DNA of 64,000 nucleotides from Lichenibacterium ramalinae (GTDB taxonomy: Bacteria; Pseudomonadota; Alphaproteobacteria; Rhizobiales; Beijerinckiaceae). The notes below the pieces were generated by a model. It was not told the DNA's origin. It ran no database searches and saw only the letters and a list, made by a program, of their open reading frames with translations. Made by a program: the position numbers and the translations under genes. Location: NCBI RefSeq assembly GCF_004137085.1, contig NZ_QYBC01000021.1, forward strand, positions 54,873 through 118,872, in the 5' to 3' direction. Position 1 is the first letter of the stretch. Every line of letters begins with the position of its first letter. This document shows, piece by piece, positions 46,701-55,168 of the stretch.

Positions 46701-47660
46701 ATGGATCCAGGAAGACACGGGCGTCGGGGCCGCATCGGCCGAGGGTGGCGCATCCTGGGGCGGGTCGCCGCGGTCTCGGCGGCGGGCCTCGCCCTGTCGG
46801 GCTGCACCGGGATCCTGGCGCCCAGGGGACCGGTGGGGGGTGCCGAGCGCACGATCCTGTTCGACTCCATCGCCATCATGCTGGCCATCATCGTCCCGAC
46901 CATGATCGGCACGCTGGCCTTCGCCTGGTGGTACCGGGAGTCGAACACCAAGGCGACGTACCGTCCCGACTGGGCCTATTCGGGCCGCATCGAACTCGTC
47001 GTCTGGTCGGTGCCGCTGCTCACCATCATCTTCCTCGGCGGCATCGCCTGGGTCGGCTCGCACGACCTCGACCCCGCCAAGCCCCTCGCCTCGGACAAGA
47101 AGCCCGTCGTGGTCCAGGTCGTGTCGCTCGACTGGAAATGGCTGTTCATCTACCCCGAGCAGCATATCGCCACCGTCAACCAGCTGGTGATCCCCGTCGG
47201 CACGCCGGTCGACTTCTCGCTGACCTCGTCGTCGGTGTGGAACTCCTTCTTCATCACGCAGCTCGGCAGCATGATCTACACCATGAAGGGCATGACGAGC
47301 CGCCTCAACCTGCAGGCCGATCACGAAGGCACGTATCACGGCCTGTCGACGCATTTCAGCGGCGACGGCTTCCCCGACATGCAGTTCGAGACCCGGGCCG
47401 TGTCGCCCGACGCCTTCCAGGCGTGGGTGGCCGAAGCACAGGGCGGCGGCGGACAGGGCGGCGGCGGGCAGACCCTCGACGACCGGCTCTACCGCGACCT
47501 CACCAAGCAGAGCGTGGCGGACGCGCCCAAGACCTACCACGCCGTCGCCGACGGCCTCTTCGAGCGGGTGGTGAGCGGCAAGCTGCCGCCCGGGCCCGGC
47601 CCGAACGCACCGACCGGCGGCACGCCACCGGATGTCACGCCCAAGGGAGGCACGATGTGA
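46701..47660 (+). CDS. cyoA: Cytochrome bo3 ubiquinol oxidase subunit II
   Basis: Membrane-anchored subunit of the quinol oxidase, 319 residues. Lipobox LSGC (Cys35), two transmembrane helices (about 52-76, 96-114) and a cupredoxin domain lacking the CuA ligands, as in quinol oxidases. A glycine/glutamine linker GGGGQGGGGQ interrupts the region after the COX_ARM domain (about 244-253). First gene of cyoABCD; stop overlaps the cyoB start. Confidence 0.93.
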   Translation: MDPGRHGRRGRIGRGWRILGRVAAVSAAGLALSGCTGILAPRGPVGGAERTILFDSIAIMLAIIVPTMIGTLAFAWWYRESNTKATYRPDWAYSGRIELVVWSVPLLTIIFLGGIAWVGSHDLDPAKPLASDKKPVVVQVVSLDWKWLFIYPEQHIATVNQLVIPVGTPVDFSLTSSSVWNSFFITQLGSMIYTMKGMTSRLNLQADHEGTYHGLSTHFSGDGFPDMQFETRAVSPDAFQAWVAEAQGGGGQGGGGQTLDDRLYRDLTKQSVADAPKTYHAVADGLFERVVSGKLPPGPGPNAPTGGTPPDVTPKGGTM

Positions 47661-49666
47661 TGCTCGGCAAGCTTTCTCTCTCCGCCCTGCCGCTCGACCA
47701 GCCGATCCCGCTCATCGCGGGCGCGGCCGTCGTGGTGGTGCTGCTCGGCGTGATCGGCTGGATCGTCTTCGCCGGCCACCTCCCCTACCTGTGGAAGGAG
47801 TGGATCACCTCGGTCGACCACAAGCGCATCGGCGTCATGTACGTGGTGCTCGGCCTCGTGATGCTCATCCGCGGCTTCTCCGACGTCGTTCTCATGCGCT
47901 CGCAGCAGGCGGTGGCCTACAAGTCGCCGGGTTTCCTGCCGCCCGAACACTACGACCAGATCTTCACCGCGCACGGGACGATCATGATCTTCTTCGGCGC
48001 CATGCCGTTCATCATCGGGTTGATGAACTTCGTCGTGCCGCTGCAGCTCGGCGTGCGCGACGTCGCCTTCCCGACCCTGAACTCCGTCAGCTTCTGGCTC
48101 ACCGCCACCGGCGCCCTCCTGGTGAACATGTCGCTCGTCATCGGCGAGTTCGCCCGCACCGGCTGGTGGCCGTCCCCGCCGCTGAGCGAGGTGACCTACT
48201 CGCCCGGCGTCGGCGTCGACTATTACCTGTGGGCGATCCAGATCGCGGGCATCGGCACGCTGATGTCGGGCATCAACCTCACCACGACCATCCTCAAGAT
48301 GCGCGCCCCCGGCATGAGCTACCTGCGCATGCCGATGTTCTGCTGGACGGCCCTCGCCTCGAACCTCCTCATCGTGGCGGCCTTCCCCATCCTCACCGCG
48401 ACGCTCGCGATGCTGACGCTCGACCGCTACCTCGGCTTCCACTTCTTCACGGACGAGCGTGGCGGCAATTCCATGATGTTCATGAACCTGTTCTGGGCCT
48501 GGGGCCATCCCGAGGTCTACATCCTGGCCCTGCCGGGCTACGGCGTCTTCTCGGAGGTGATCTCGACCTTCTCGTCGAAGCCGCTCTTCGCCTACCGGTC
48601 GATGGTGGCCGCCACCATGGCGATCCTGGTGCTGTCCTTCATGGTCTGGCTCCACCACTTCTTCACCATGGGGCCGGGCGGCGACGTCAACGGCATCTTC
48701 GGCGTCACGTCGATGATCATCGCGGTGCCGACGGGGGTGAAGGTCTTCGACTGGATGTTCACCATGTACGGCGGCCGGGTCCGCTTCACGACGCCGATGC
48801 TGTGGTCGCTGGGCTTCGTCGTCACCTTCGTGGTGGGCGGCGCCACCGGCGTGCTGCTGGCCGTGCCCCCGGCCGACTTCGTGCTCCACAACAGCCTGTT
48901 TCTGGTGGCGCATTTCCACAACGTCATGGTGTCGGCCGTGATCTTCGCGGGCTTCGCCGGCTACGGCTACTGGTTCCCCAAGGCCTTCGGCTTCAAGCTG
49001 CACGAGGGTTGGGGCAAGGCGGCCTTCTGGTTCTCGGTCACGGGCTTCGTGGCGGTCTTCGCCCCGCTCTACGTCGTGGGCCTGCTCGGCATGACGCGGC
49101 GCATGCAGCACTACGACGTGCCCGAATGGCGGCCCTGGGTGCTGGCGGCCAGCGCGGGCGTGATCGTCATGGCGATCGGCGTCGTGTGCCAGATCGTCCA
49201 GCTCGTCGTCAGCATCCGTCGCCGCGAGGAGCTTCGCGACGTCACCGGCGACCCGTGGGATGGGCGCTCGCTGGAGTGGGCCACGGCCTCGCCCCCGCCC
49301 GCCTTCAACTTCGCGGTCCTGCCCGAAGTGCATGGCGAGGAAGCCTATTGGGGCGTCAAGCAGGCCGCCCGCGACCAGCGGCGCCTGCGCGAGGAGCCCT
49401 CCTACGAGGCGGTGGAGATGCCGCTGAACAGCGCGACCGGCGTCATCTGCGCCTTCTTCGCCACGCTGGTCGGCTTCGCCATGATCTGGCACATCTGGTG
49501 GATGGCCGGCCTGGGGCTGCTCGGCGCCTTCGCGACCTTCGTGATCTTCGCCTGGCGTGACCGGGTGGAATACGAGATCCCGGCCGAGACCGTGGCGCGC
49601 TTCGACCGGGCCAACCGGGCGACCCGCGCCGAGGCGCTGGCCTCGCTGCGCCGGAGGGCCGCATGA
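47660..49666 (+). CDS. cyoB: Cytochrome bo3 ubiquinol oxidase subunit I
   Basis: Heme-copper catalytic subunit, 668 residues, that reduces O2 to water and pumps protons. Visible ligands: FTAHGTIMIFF (low-spin heme), WAWGHPEVYILALPGYG (CuB His and cross-linked Tyr), WLHHFFTMG (CuB His pair) and LVAHFHNVM (heme ligands). The N-terminal extra helix and WKEWITSVDHKRIGVMY mark the bo-type. ATG 47660 overlaps cyoA; a GTG three bases earlier is possible. Overlaps cyoC by 4 nt. Confidence 0.96.
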   Translation: MLGKLSLSALPLDQPIPLIAGAAVVVVLLGVIGWIVFAGHLPYLWKEWITSVDHKRIGVMYVVLGLVMLIRGFSDVVLMRSQQAVAYKSPGFLPPEHYDQIFTAHGTIMIFFGAMPFIIGLMNFVVPLQLGVRDVAFPTLNSVSFWLTATGALLVNMSLVIGEFARTGWWPSPPLSEVTYSPGVGVDYYLWAIQIAGIGTLMSGINLTTTILKMRAPGMSYLRMPMFCWTALASNLLIVAAFPILTATLAMLTLDRYLGFHFFTDERGGNSMMFMNLFWAWGHPEVYILALPGYGVFSEVISTFSSKPLFAYRSMVAATMAILVLSFMVWLHHFFTMGPGGDVNGIFGVTSMIIAVPTGVKVFDWMFTMYGGRVRFTTPMLWSLGFVVTFVVGGATGVLLAVPPADFVLHNSLFLVAHFHNVMVSAVIFAGFAGYGYWFPKAFGFKLHEGWGKAAFWFSVTGFVAVFAPLYVVGLLGMTRRMQHYDVPEWRPWVLAASAGVIVMAIGVVCQIVQLVVSIRRREELRDVTGDPWDGRSLEWATASPPPAFNFAVLPEVHGEEAYWGVKQAARDQRRLREEPSYEAVEMPLNSATGVICAFFATLVGFAMIWHIWWMAGLGLLGAFATFVIFAWRDRVEYEIPAETVARFDRANRATRAEALASLRRRAA

Positions 49667-50343
49667 GCGACGCCACCGCCAACGCCCCGATCGCGCTGCG
49701 CCCGCGGCCCGATCCCAACCACCTCGGCCACACGGGCAACCGGGAAGGCTCCCGCGCGCCCGGCCGCGGCACCGGCGGCCCCGCCCCCAAGCGCATCGTG
49801 GTGGGCTACGGCTTCTGGGTCTTCATCCTCAGCGACATCATCATGTTCGCGGCCCTCTTCGCCGCCTATGCGGTGCTGCGGGGCGGGACCGCGGACGGCC
49901 CGTCCGGCCGGGACATCTTCGACCTCGACACGGTGGCGATCGAGACCGGCTGCCTGCTGCTGTCGAGCTTCGTGTGCGGGCTCGCCACCCTCGCCCTGTC
50001 GGCCCGCCGGGCGCTGCTGTTCCAGGCCGCCATGGCGGGGACCTTCCTGCTCGGCGCGGGGTTCCTGGCCCTCGAGATGCGGGAATTCGCCGGCCTGCTG
50101 GCCCGGGGCGACGGGCCGGACCGCAGCGCCTTCCTGTCGTCCTTCTTCACCCTGGTCGGCTGCCACGGCCTGCATGTCGCGGCCGGGCTCCTGTGGCTGC
50201 TGACCATGATGGCGCAGGTGCTCACCAAGGGGTTCCGGGCCGACATCCTGCGCCGGACCATGTGCTTCGCGCTGTTCTGGCACGCGCTCGACATCATCTG
50301 GGTCGCGGTGTTCACCATCGTCTACCTCATGGGAGTCCTGTGA
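49663..50343 (+). CDS. cyoC: Cytochrome bo3 ubiquinol oxidase subunit III
   Basis: Five-helix membrane subunit of 226 residues, COX3 family, with KRIVVGYGFWVFILSDIIMFAALFAAY and VGCHGLHVAAGLLW...FWHALDIIWVAVFT. Stabilises subunit I. It overlaps both neighbours (4 nt with cyoB, TGATG with cyoD). Confidence 0.94.
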   Translation: MSDATANAPIALRPRPDPNHLGHTGNREGSRAPGRGTGGPAPKRIVVGYGFWVFILSDIIMFAALFAAYAVLRGGTADGPSGRDIFDLDTVAIETGCLLLSSFVCGLATLALSARRALLFQAAMAGTFLLGAGFLALEMREFAGLLARGDGPDRSAFLSSFFTLVGCHGLHVAAGLLWLLTMMAQVLTKGFRADILRRTMCFALFWHALDIIWVAVFTIVYLMGVL

Positions 50344-50768
50344 TGAGCGACACGGTTTCGCAGGACGAGGGCGGGGACCAGCGCCGGCATGCCGACACGG
50401 CACCGGGCGACGAGTTCGGCCAGGAGGACATCGGCGCCGGCCTGCGCGGCTATTCGATCGGGCTCGGCCTCGCGGCCCTGCTCACGGTGGCGTCCTTCGT
50501 GGTGCTGCGCACCCAGCTAGTCTGGGCGCCGGCCATCCCGCTCGCCCTCATCGTCTTCGCCATCGCCCAGATGGGCGTGCACCTCGTCTTCTTCCTCCAC
50601 ATCACGACCGGCCCCGACAACACCAACAACGTCATGGCGCTCGCCTTCGGCGTGCTCATCGTGGTTCTGGTGGTGGGAGGATCGGTGTGGATCATGGGCA
50701 ACATGAACCGCAACATGATGCCCATGGGCCCGACGGCGCCGATGGAGTCGGGGATGCCCGGCCATTGA
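50343..50768 (+). CDS. cyoD: Cytochrome bo3 ubiquinol oxidase subunit IV
   Basis: Small three-helix subunit, 141 residues, COX4_pro family (GYSIGLGLAALLTVASFVVL; AQMGVHLVFFLHI). A long acidic leader (1-34) and a Met-rich tail (MNRNMMPMGPTAPMESGMPGH) extend it beyond the usual 110 residues. No cyoE (heme O synthase) gene is in view, so it must be elsewhere. Confidence 0.92.
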   Translation: MSDTVSQDEGGDQRRHADTAPGDEFGQEDIGAGLRGYSIGLGLAALLTVASFVVLRTQLVWAPAIPLALIVFAIAQMGVHLVFFLHITTGPDNTNNVMALAFGVLIVVLVVGGSVWIMGNMNRNMMPMGPTAPMESGMPGH

Positions 50769-50819
50769 CGGCCAGGGACGGCGCCGCCATCCGTCACCGA
50801 CAACGCAAGGATCCCCGCG

Positions 50820-51062
50820 ATGGTCGACAAATCCTACATGCTGGAAAAGCCGCCCGGCCCGTCGCCGGCAAAGCGCTACCTCGACCAGGTCGTGGTGCCC
50901 TTCGCCATGGACGTCGCCGGGGCCGGCGAGGTGGCGGTGCAGAACCTGTCGCAGCGCACCGGGGTGCGGCCGGCCGTGCTGGTCGGCGGCATGGCGGGCG
51001 GTGTCGCGCTCCTGGTGGTCCTGGCCGTACGCCGCGGGCGTCGCCCGGCCTTGGCGCACTGA
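50820..51062 (+). CDS. Small hypothetical membrane protein downstream of cyoD
   Basis: An 80-residue protein with one membrane segment (about 53-70, VLVGGMAGGVALLVVLAV) and a basic tail (RRGRRPALAH). AAGGA lies upstream of the ATG at 50820. 51 nt after cyoD on the same strand, so it may be the last gene of the cyo transcript. No family recognised. Confidence 0.6.
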   Translation: MVDKSYMLEKPPGPSPAKRYLDQVVVPFAMDVAGAGEVAVQNLSQRTGVRPAVLVGGMAGGVALLVVLAVRRGRRPALAH

Positions 51063-51192
51063 GAAACCGAATGAAGGCCCTCCTCCCTGAAACCGAAGCG
51101 GACTCTCCTGGTGGCGTCGGGGGTGTTCCGGGCACGGTGCGACAGATCGACGGCCTTCGAGGCTCGAGCCCCCCAGGCCGTCTCCGCCGGTG

Positions 51193-51405
51193 TCAGTTCA
51201 TCGCCGCGGCACGGCTCGACCCGCCGCGCATCCGCGCGATCGTGTCCTCGACGAGGGCGGCGACGCGCGCGTAGCGGTCCTGTTCCCAGGGCGCCAGCGC
51301 CTCCCACCGCCGCCCGTCGCACTCGCAGATGAGGCGGGCGGCCGTCGCCACCACGTCCCGCCACGCGGCGGTCCGATCCGTCAGCTCCCCGTCGATGCCG
51401 GCCAT
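51193..51405 (-). CDS. Small hypothetical protein
   Basis: About 70 residues if started at the ATG at 51405 (MAGIDGELTDRTAAWRDVV); the frame is open to 51480. Contains LICECDGRRWEALAPWEQDRYARVAALVEDTIARM, likely helical. No known family. Coding status rests on length and amino-acid pattern only. Confidence 0.4.
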   Translation of the reverse strand: MAGIDGELTDRTAAWRDVVATAARLICECDGRRWEALAPWEQDRYARVAALVEDTIARMRGGSSRAAAMN

Positions 51406-51591
51406 GACCCACCGTGCGCGATGCTCGTCCCCGGTCGCCGCCGGCCCGAAACGCGCCGCGACCCCGCGGCCCGGGGGCAACGGCGGAGCGCGGCTCCGCC
51501 GGGGACTTCGGGCCGTCGTGGCTGCGGAACGGGCGCCATCCGACCGCTGTTCCGGCCCGCCCGCCGCCGCCGGGCCAGCCCCGCGCCGGCG

Positions 51592-52701
51592 TCACGCCGC
51601 GTGGTGGACCCAGCCGAACGGGTCCGGCCCGGAGCCGCGCTGCATGTCGGTCAGGGTCCGGCGGAGCCGTTCCGTGATGCCCTGCGTGGCGCCGGAGCCC
51701 GGCATGATGAACTCACCCTCCGTCGTCCGCACGGTTCCGATCGGCGTGATGACGGCGGCGGTTCCGCAGGCGAAGACTTCGCGCAGGCGGCCGCTCGCCG
51801 CATCGGCGCGCCACTGGTCGATGGAATAGGGCTCCTGGCGGACCGTGATGCCCTCGCGCTGCGCCATGGCGATCAGCGAGTCCCGCGTGATGCCGGGCAG
51901 GATGGTGCCGAGCGGCGGCGTCACCAGGGTGCCGTCGTCCATGACGAAGAAGATGTTCATGCCGCCGAGTTCCTCGACCCAGCGGCGCTCCGCGGCATCG
52001 AGGAACACGACCTGCTCGCAGCCGTGCCGGGACGCCTCGGCCTGGGCGGCGAGGCTGGCGGCGTAGTTGCCGCCGCACTTCGCCTCGCCGGTGCCCCCCG
52101 GTGCCGCCCGCGTATAGTCCTGCGACACCCAGACCGTGACGGGCTTGGCCCCGCCCTTGAAGTAGGAACCGACCGGCGAAGCGATCACCATGTAGAGGTA
52201 CTGTTTCGATGGCCGGACACCGAGGAACACCTCGCTGGCGAACATGAAGGGCCTGAGGTAGAGGCTGCCGCCCGCCACCGTCGGGATCCAGTCCCGGTCG
52301 ACCCGGATCAGCTGCTGCAGCGAATCGACGAAGAGGTCGTTCGGCAGCGGCGGCATGGCCAGGCGTTCCGCCGACCGCGCGAAACGGAGCGCGTTCTGGT
52401 CCGGCCGGAACAGCGTGGCGCCGCCGTCCGGCGTGGCATAGGCCTTGAGGCCCTCGAAGATCTCCTGCGCGTAGTGCAGCACCGCCGACGCCGGATCCAT
52501 GAGGACGGGGGCGCGTGCCTCGATCCGGGCGTCGTGCCAGCCTCGACCCTCGGTATAGTCGATCACCGCCATGTGGTCGGTGAAGACGCGGCCGAAGCCG
52601 GGGTCCCGCAACAGTTCGGCCCGCTGCTCGGCCGAAACCGGGGACGCGTGGGGCCGAACCGTGAAGGCCGTGCCGTCACGGGCGGGGTTGAGGTCTGGCA
52701 T
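51592..52701 (-). CDS. ilvE: Branched-chain amino acid aminotransferase
   Basis: PLP fold-type IV transaminase of 369 residues for leucine, isoleucine and valine. Features: LHYAQEIFEGLKAY (about 76-89), the PLP lysine near 208 in GEAKCGGNYAASLAAQ, LGGMNIFFV and GTAAVITPIG. Length and motifs match the BCAT group II (E-A-K-C-G-G-N-Y). The leader upstream contains a striking 21-bp tandem repeat. Confidence 0.94.
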   Translation of the reverse strand: MPDLNPARDGTAFTVRPHASPVSAEQRAELLRDPGFGRVFTDHMAVIDYTEGRGWHDARIEARAPVLMDPASAVLHYAQEIFEGLKAYATPDGGATLFRPDQNALRFARSAERLAMPPLPNDLFVDSLQQLIRVDRDWIPTVAGGSLYLRPFMFASEVFLGVRPSKQYLYMVIASPVGSYFKGGAKPVTVWVSQDYTRAAPGGTGEAKCGGNYAASLAAQAEASRHGCEQVVFLDAAERRWVEELGGMNIFFVMDDGTLVTPPLGTILPGITRDSLIAMAQREGITVRQEPYSIDQWRADAASGRLREVFACGTAAVITPIGTVRTTEGEFIMPGSGATQGITERLRRTLTDMQRGSGPDPFGWVHHAA

Positions 52702-52738
52702 GGGACATTCCGTTCTGGGCTCGAGGGAGATCGCGCAG

Positions 52739-52866
52739 CCTCGCCGGGCGAGGAGCTTGCCTCGCCAAGCGAGGAGCTAGCCTCGCCAAGCGAGGAGCTA
52801 GCCTCGCCGGGCGAAGACCCTGCCTCGCCAAGCGAGGATCCTGCCTCGCCGAGCGAGGATCCTGCA
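52739..52866. repeat. 21-bp tandem repeat (about 6 units) upstream of ilvE
   Basis: Units of GAGGAGCTAGCCTCGCCAAGC, each holding the palindrome CCTCGC-CAA-GCGAGG; the distal units vary (GAGGATCCT). In one minus-strand frame they read SLGEASS repeats. The array starts about 38 nt upstream of the ilvE start, so it probably lies in the 5' leader. Further left-over in 52867-52979 is nondescript. Confidence 0.88.
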
Positions 52867-52979
52867 CGGACTTTTGCCCAGGCCGGCACGGCGAGGCAAG
52901 GCCGGCGTCGCCCCGGCCGGCGTTCGGCTCGGGGCTGCCCGTCCCCTGCCGCATGGCGGGGCCGCACCGGCCTCGCCAT

Positions 52980-53021
52980 GCGGACCGCTCAGAAACTGTG
53001 GCGGACCGCTCAGAGCCTGTG
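52980..53021. repeat. 21-bp direct repeat (2 units)
   Basis: GCGGACCGCTCAGAAACTGTG followed by a copy with three changes. Lies between the ilvE leader array and the otnK stop. The remainder of 53022-53110 holds no gene. Confidence 0.8.
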
Positions 53022-53110
53022 GCGGGTTCGAAACCGTGCCCGAAGGCCCGCTGGGATCATCGGGGACTTTCGCCTCGCTTCCGGAGCGAAGCCCATTCGT
53101 TCACCCACAC

Positions 53111-54379
53111 TCACGCCCGCGCGGCATCGGCGAAGAAGTCCGGCCCGCCGAAATTGCCGGACTTCAGCGCGAGGCTCAACCCGGCGTGCCGCGCGCCGAC
53201 CGCCTCCAGCAGCGGCACCCCGGGCGCGATCTCGGGGCCGAGCGCGAAGGCCTGGAAGCCGAGGCGGTCGACCACGGCGCCCGACGTCTCGCCGCCCGCC
53301 ACGACGAGGCGGGACAGGCCGTCGTCGGCCAGCGCCGCCGCGATCTCGGCGAGGGCCTGTTCCAGCCGCTCCGACACCGCGGCCGCGCCGAAGCGGGCCT
53401 GCAGGGCGGCGACCTCGGCGGGAGGGCGGCTCGTCGCCAGCAGCGCGGGGCCGGATGCCAGCCGCTGCCGCGCCCAGGCGAGGGCTTCGGCGGTGCCGCC
53501 CCCCGCCAGCAACGCGGCGACGTCGAGGTGCAGCACCGGCACGCCGGAGGCCTCGGCCCGGTCGATCTGGCCCAGCGTGGCGGCCGAGCAACTCCCCGCC
53601 AGCATCAGCGTGCCGGGCGTCCCGGCGTCCCGGCCCGGGCGCGGCGCCTCGGCCGGGCCGGCGCGCCCCTGCCCCGCCACGGCGCGCGCGAGGCCGAGCC
53701 CGAGGCCCGACGCGCCGGTGGACAGCGGGCCGGCGAGCGCGGCCCGGCCGAGGACGTCGAGGTGCCGGTCGAGCACCGCGTCGATGACGGCGCTGCCGCA
53801 GCCGTCCTCGGCCAACAGGGCCAGGCGCTCCAGCACGGCCTCCACGCCCGCCTCCACGGTTTCGAGCGCGACGAGGCCGACCGGACGCGTGCTCTGGCGG
53901 GCCAGCGTGCGGACGAGGCTCGAATCCCGCATCGGGTTCAGCGGATGGTCCTTGAGCGGGCTCTCGTCGAGCCGGTCGTCGCCGACGAAGAGGTGGCCGC
54001 GGTAGACGGTGCGGCGGTTGCGCGGGAAGGCCGGGCACACGAGCGGCACCGCGCCGGTGCGCGCCGCCAGCGCCTCCGTCACCGGCCCGATGTTGCCGGC
54101 GTCGGTCGAATCGAAGGTCGAGCAGACCTTGAACAGCACGTGGGGGGCGCCGCGTTCGCGCAACCAGGCGTCGGCGGCGCGCGACAAGGCCACGGCGCGC
54201 TCCGCCGGGACCGAGCGGCTCTTCAGCGCCACCACGACGGCGTCGACCTCCGGCAGGGCGAGGTCGCCGGGCGGCACGCCGATGGTCTGCACCACGCGCA
54301 GGCCCGCGCCCGCGAAGGTCCCGGCGAGGTCGGAGGCCCCCGTGTAGTCGTCGGCCACGGCGCCGAGCAGGAGGCTCAC
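53111..54379 (-). CDS. otnK: 3-oxo-tetronate 4-kinase (DUF1537)
   Basis: ATP-dependent kinase of four-carbon acid sugars, 422 residues. N-terminal SBD domain starts LLLGAVADDYTGASDLAG; the C-terminal nucleotide-binding domain has LVVAGGETSGAVVDRLG and ALKSGNFGGPDFFADA. In the pathway worked out for DUF1537 enzymes it makes 3-oxo-tetronate 4-phosphate, which OtnC decarboxylates to DHAP. GTG start at 54379 overlaps the otnI stop. Confidence 0.9.
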   Translation of the reverse strand: MSLLLGAVADDYTGASDLAGTFAGAGLRVVQTIGVPPGDLALPEVDAVVVALKSRSVPAERAVALSRAADAWLRERGAPHVLFKVCSTFDSTDAGNIGPVTEALAARTGAVPLVCPAFPRNRRTVYRGHLFVGDDRLDESPLKDHPLNPMRDSSLVRTLARQSTRPVGLVALETVEAGVEAVLERLALLAEDGCGSAVIDAVLDRHLDVLGRAALAGPLSTGASGLGLGLARAVAGQGRAGPAEAPRPGRDAGTPGTLMLAGSCSAATLGQIDRAEASGVPVLHLDVAALLAGGGTAEALAWARQRLASGPALLATSRPPAEVAALQARFGAAAVSERLEQALAEIAAALADDGLSRLVVAGGETSGAVVDRLGFQAFALGPEIAPGVPLLEAVGARHAGLSLALKSGNFGGPDFFADAARA

Positions 54380-55164
54380 GGCGTGACCCCGAGGCCGGCC
54401 CGGTAGGGCGCGAACCAGCCGAGGCCGTCCTCCGTCCGGCCGCGCGGCCGGTACTCGCAACCGACGAAGCCGCCGTAGCCGAGCCGGTCGACGAGGTCGA
54501 ACAGGTAGGGGAAGTTCAGCTCCTCGCCGTCGGGCTCGTTGCGCGAGGGCACGCTGGCGATCTGGATGTGGCCGACGATCGGCATGGCGGCCTCGAGCCG
54601 CCGGGTCACGTCGCCGTGCAGGATCTGGCAATGGTAGAGGTCGAACTGCAGCTTCAGGTTCGGCAGCGCGAGGTCGCGCACCAGCGCCGCCGCCTCGTCG
54701 AAGTCGACGAGGTGATAGCCCGGGTTGTCGCGCGTGTTCAGCGGCTCCAGCACCAGCGTGACGCCGAGGTCGGCGAGGCGGCCCGCCGTCCAGGCGACGG
54801 CGTCGCGGAAGGCCGCCGCATGGGGTGCCGAGCGGTCGGTCTTGCCCGCCATGAGGTGGACGCAGGGCGTGCCGGTCGCCCGGATGTAGGGCACGGCCTC
54901 CGCGAACTTGGCGCGCATCTCGTCGCGGCGCTCCGGCAGGGCCCCGAGCCCGCGCTCGCCCGCCGCCCAGTCGCCGGGCGGCAGGTTGAACAGGGCCTGG
55001 GCGAGCCCGTTGGCGCGCAGGCGCTCCGCCACGGCCTCCGCCGGATGGTCGTAGGGGAACAGGAACTCCACCGCCTCGAAGCCCGCGCGGGCCGCCGCCG
55101 CGAACCGGTCGAGGAAGGGCAGTTCGGTGAACATCAGGGTGAGGTTTGCGGCGAAGCGCGGCAT
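54376..55164 (-). CDS. otnI: 2-oxo-tetronate isomerase (hydroxypyruvate isomerase family)
   Basis: TIM-barrel isomerase of 262 residues converting 2-oxo- to 3-oxo-tetronate. Starts MPRFAANLTLMFTELPFLDRF; family motifs EAVEFLFPYDHPAE, LVLEPLNTRDNPGYHL (catalytic Glu), LQFDLYHCQI and VGCEYRPRG (second Glu). Ends overlapping otnK, starts 4 nt after the dehydrogenase stop. Confidence 0.9.
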   Translation of the reverse strand: MPRFAANLTLMFTELPFLDRFAAAARAGFEAVEFLFPYDHPAEAVAERLRANGLAQALFNLPPGDWAAGERGLGALPERRDEMRAKFAEAVPYIRATGTPCVHLMAGKTDRSAPHAAAFRDAVAWTAGRLADLGVTLVLEPLNTRDNPGYHLVDFDEAAALVRDLALPNLKLQFDLYHCQILHGDVTRRLEAAMPIVGHIQIASVPSRNEPDGEELNFPYLFDLVDRLGYGGFVGCEYRPRGRTEDGLGWFAPYRAGLGVTP

Positions 55165-55168
55165 GGGA

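Noticed and set aside
52563..52979. Minus-strand frame with SLGEASS heptad repeats upstream of ilvE
   Set aside because: Arises from the 21-bp array read in one frame and overlaps the ilvE N-terminus; no Shine-Dalgarno or family evidence.
52739..53021. Possible CRISPR array from regularly spaced 21-bp repeats
   Set aside because: Units are contiguous with no unique spacers and no cas genes are present.
53018..53045. GGGTTCGAAACC resembling a tRNA T-loop
   Set aside because: Flanking bases do not pair as a T-stem and no acceptor, D or anticodon arms can be found nearby.
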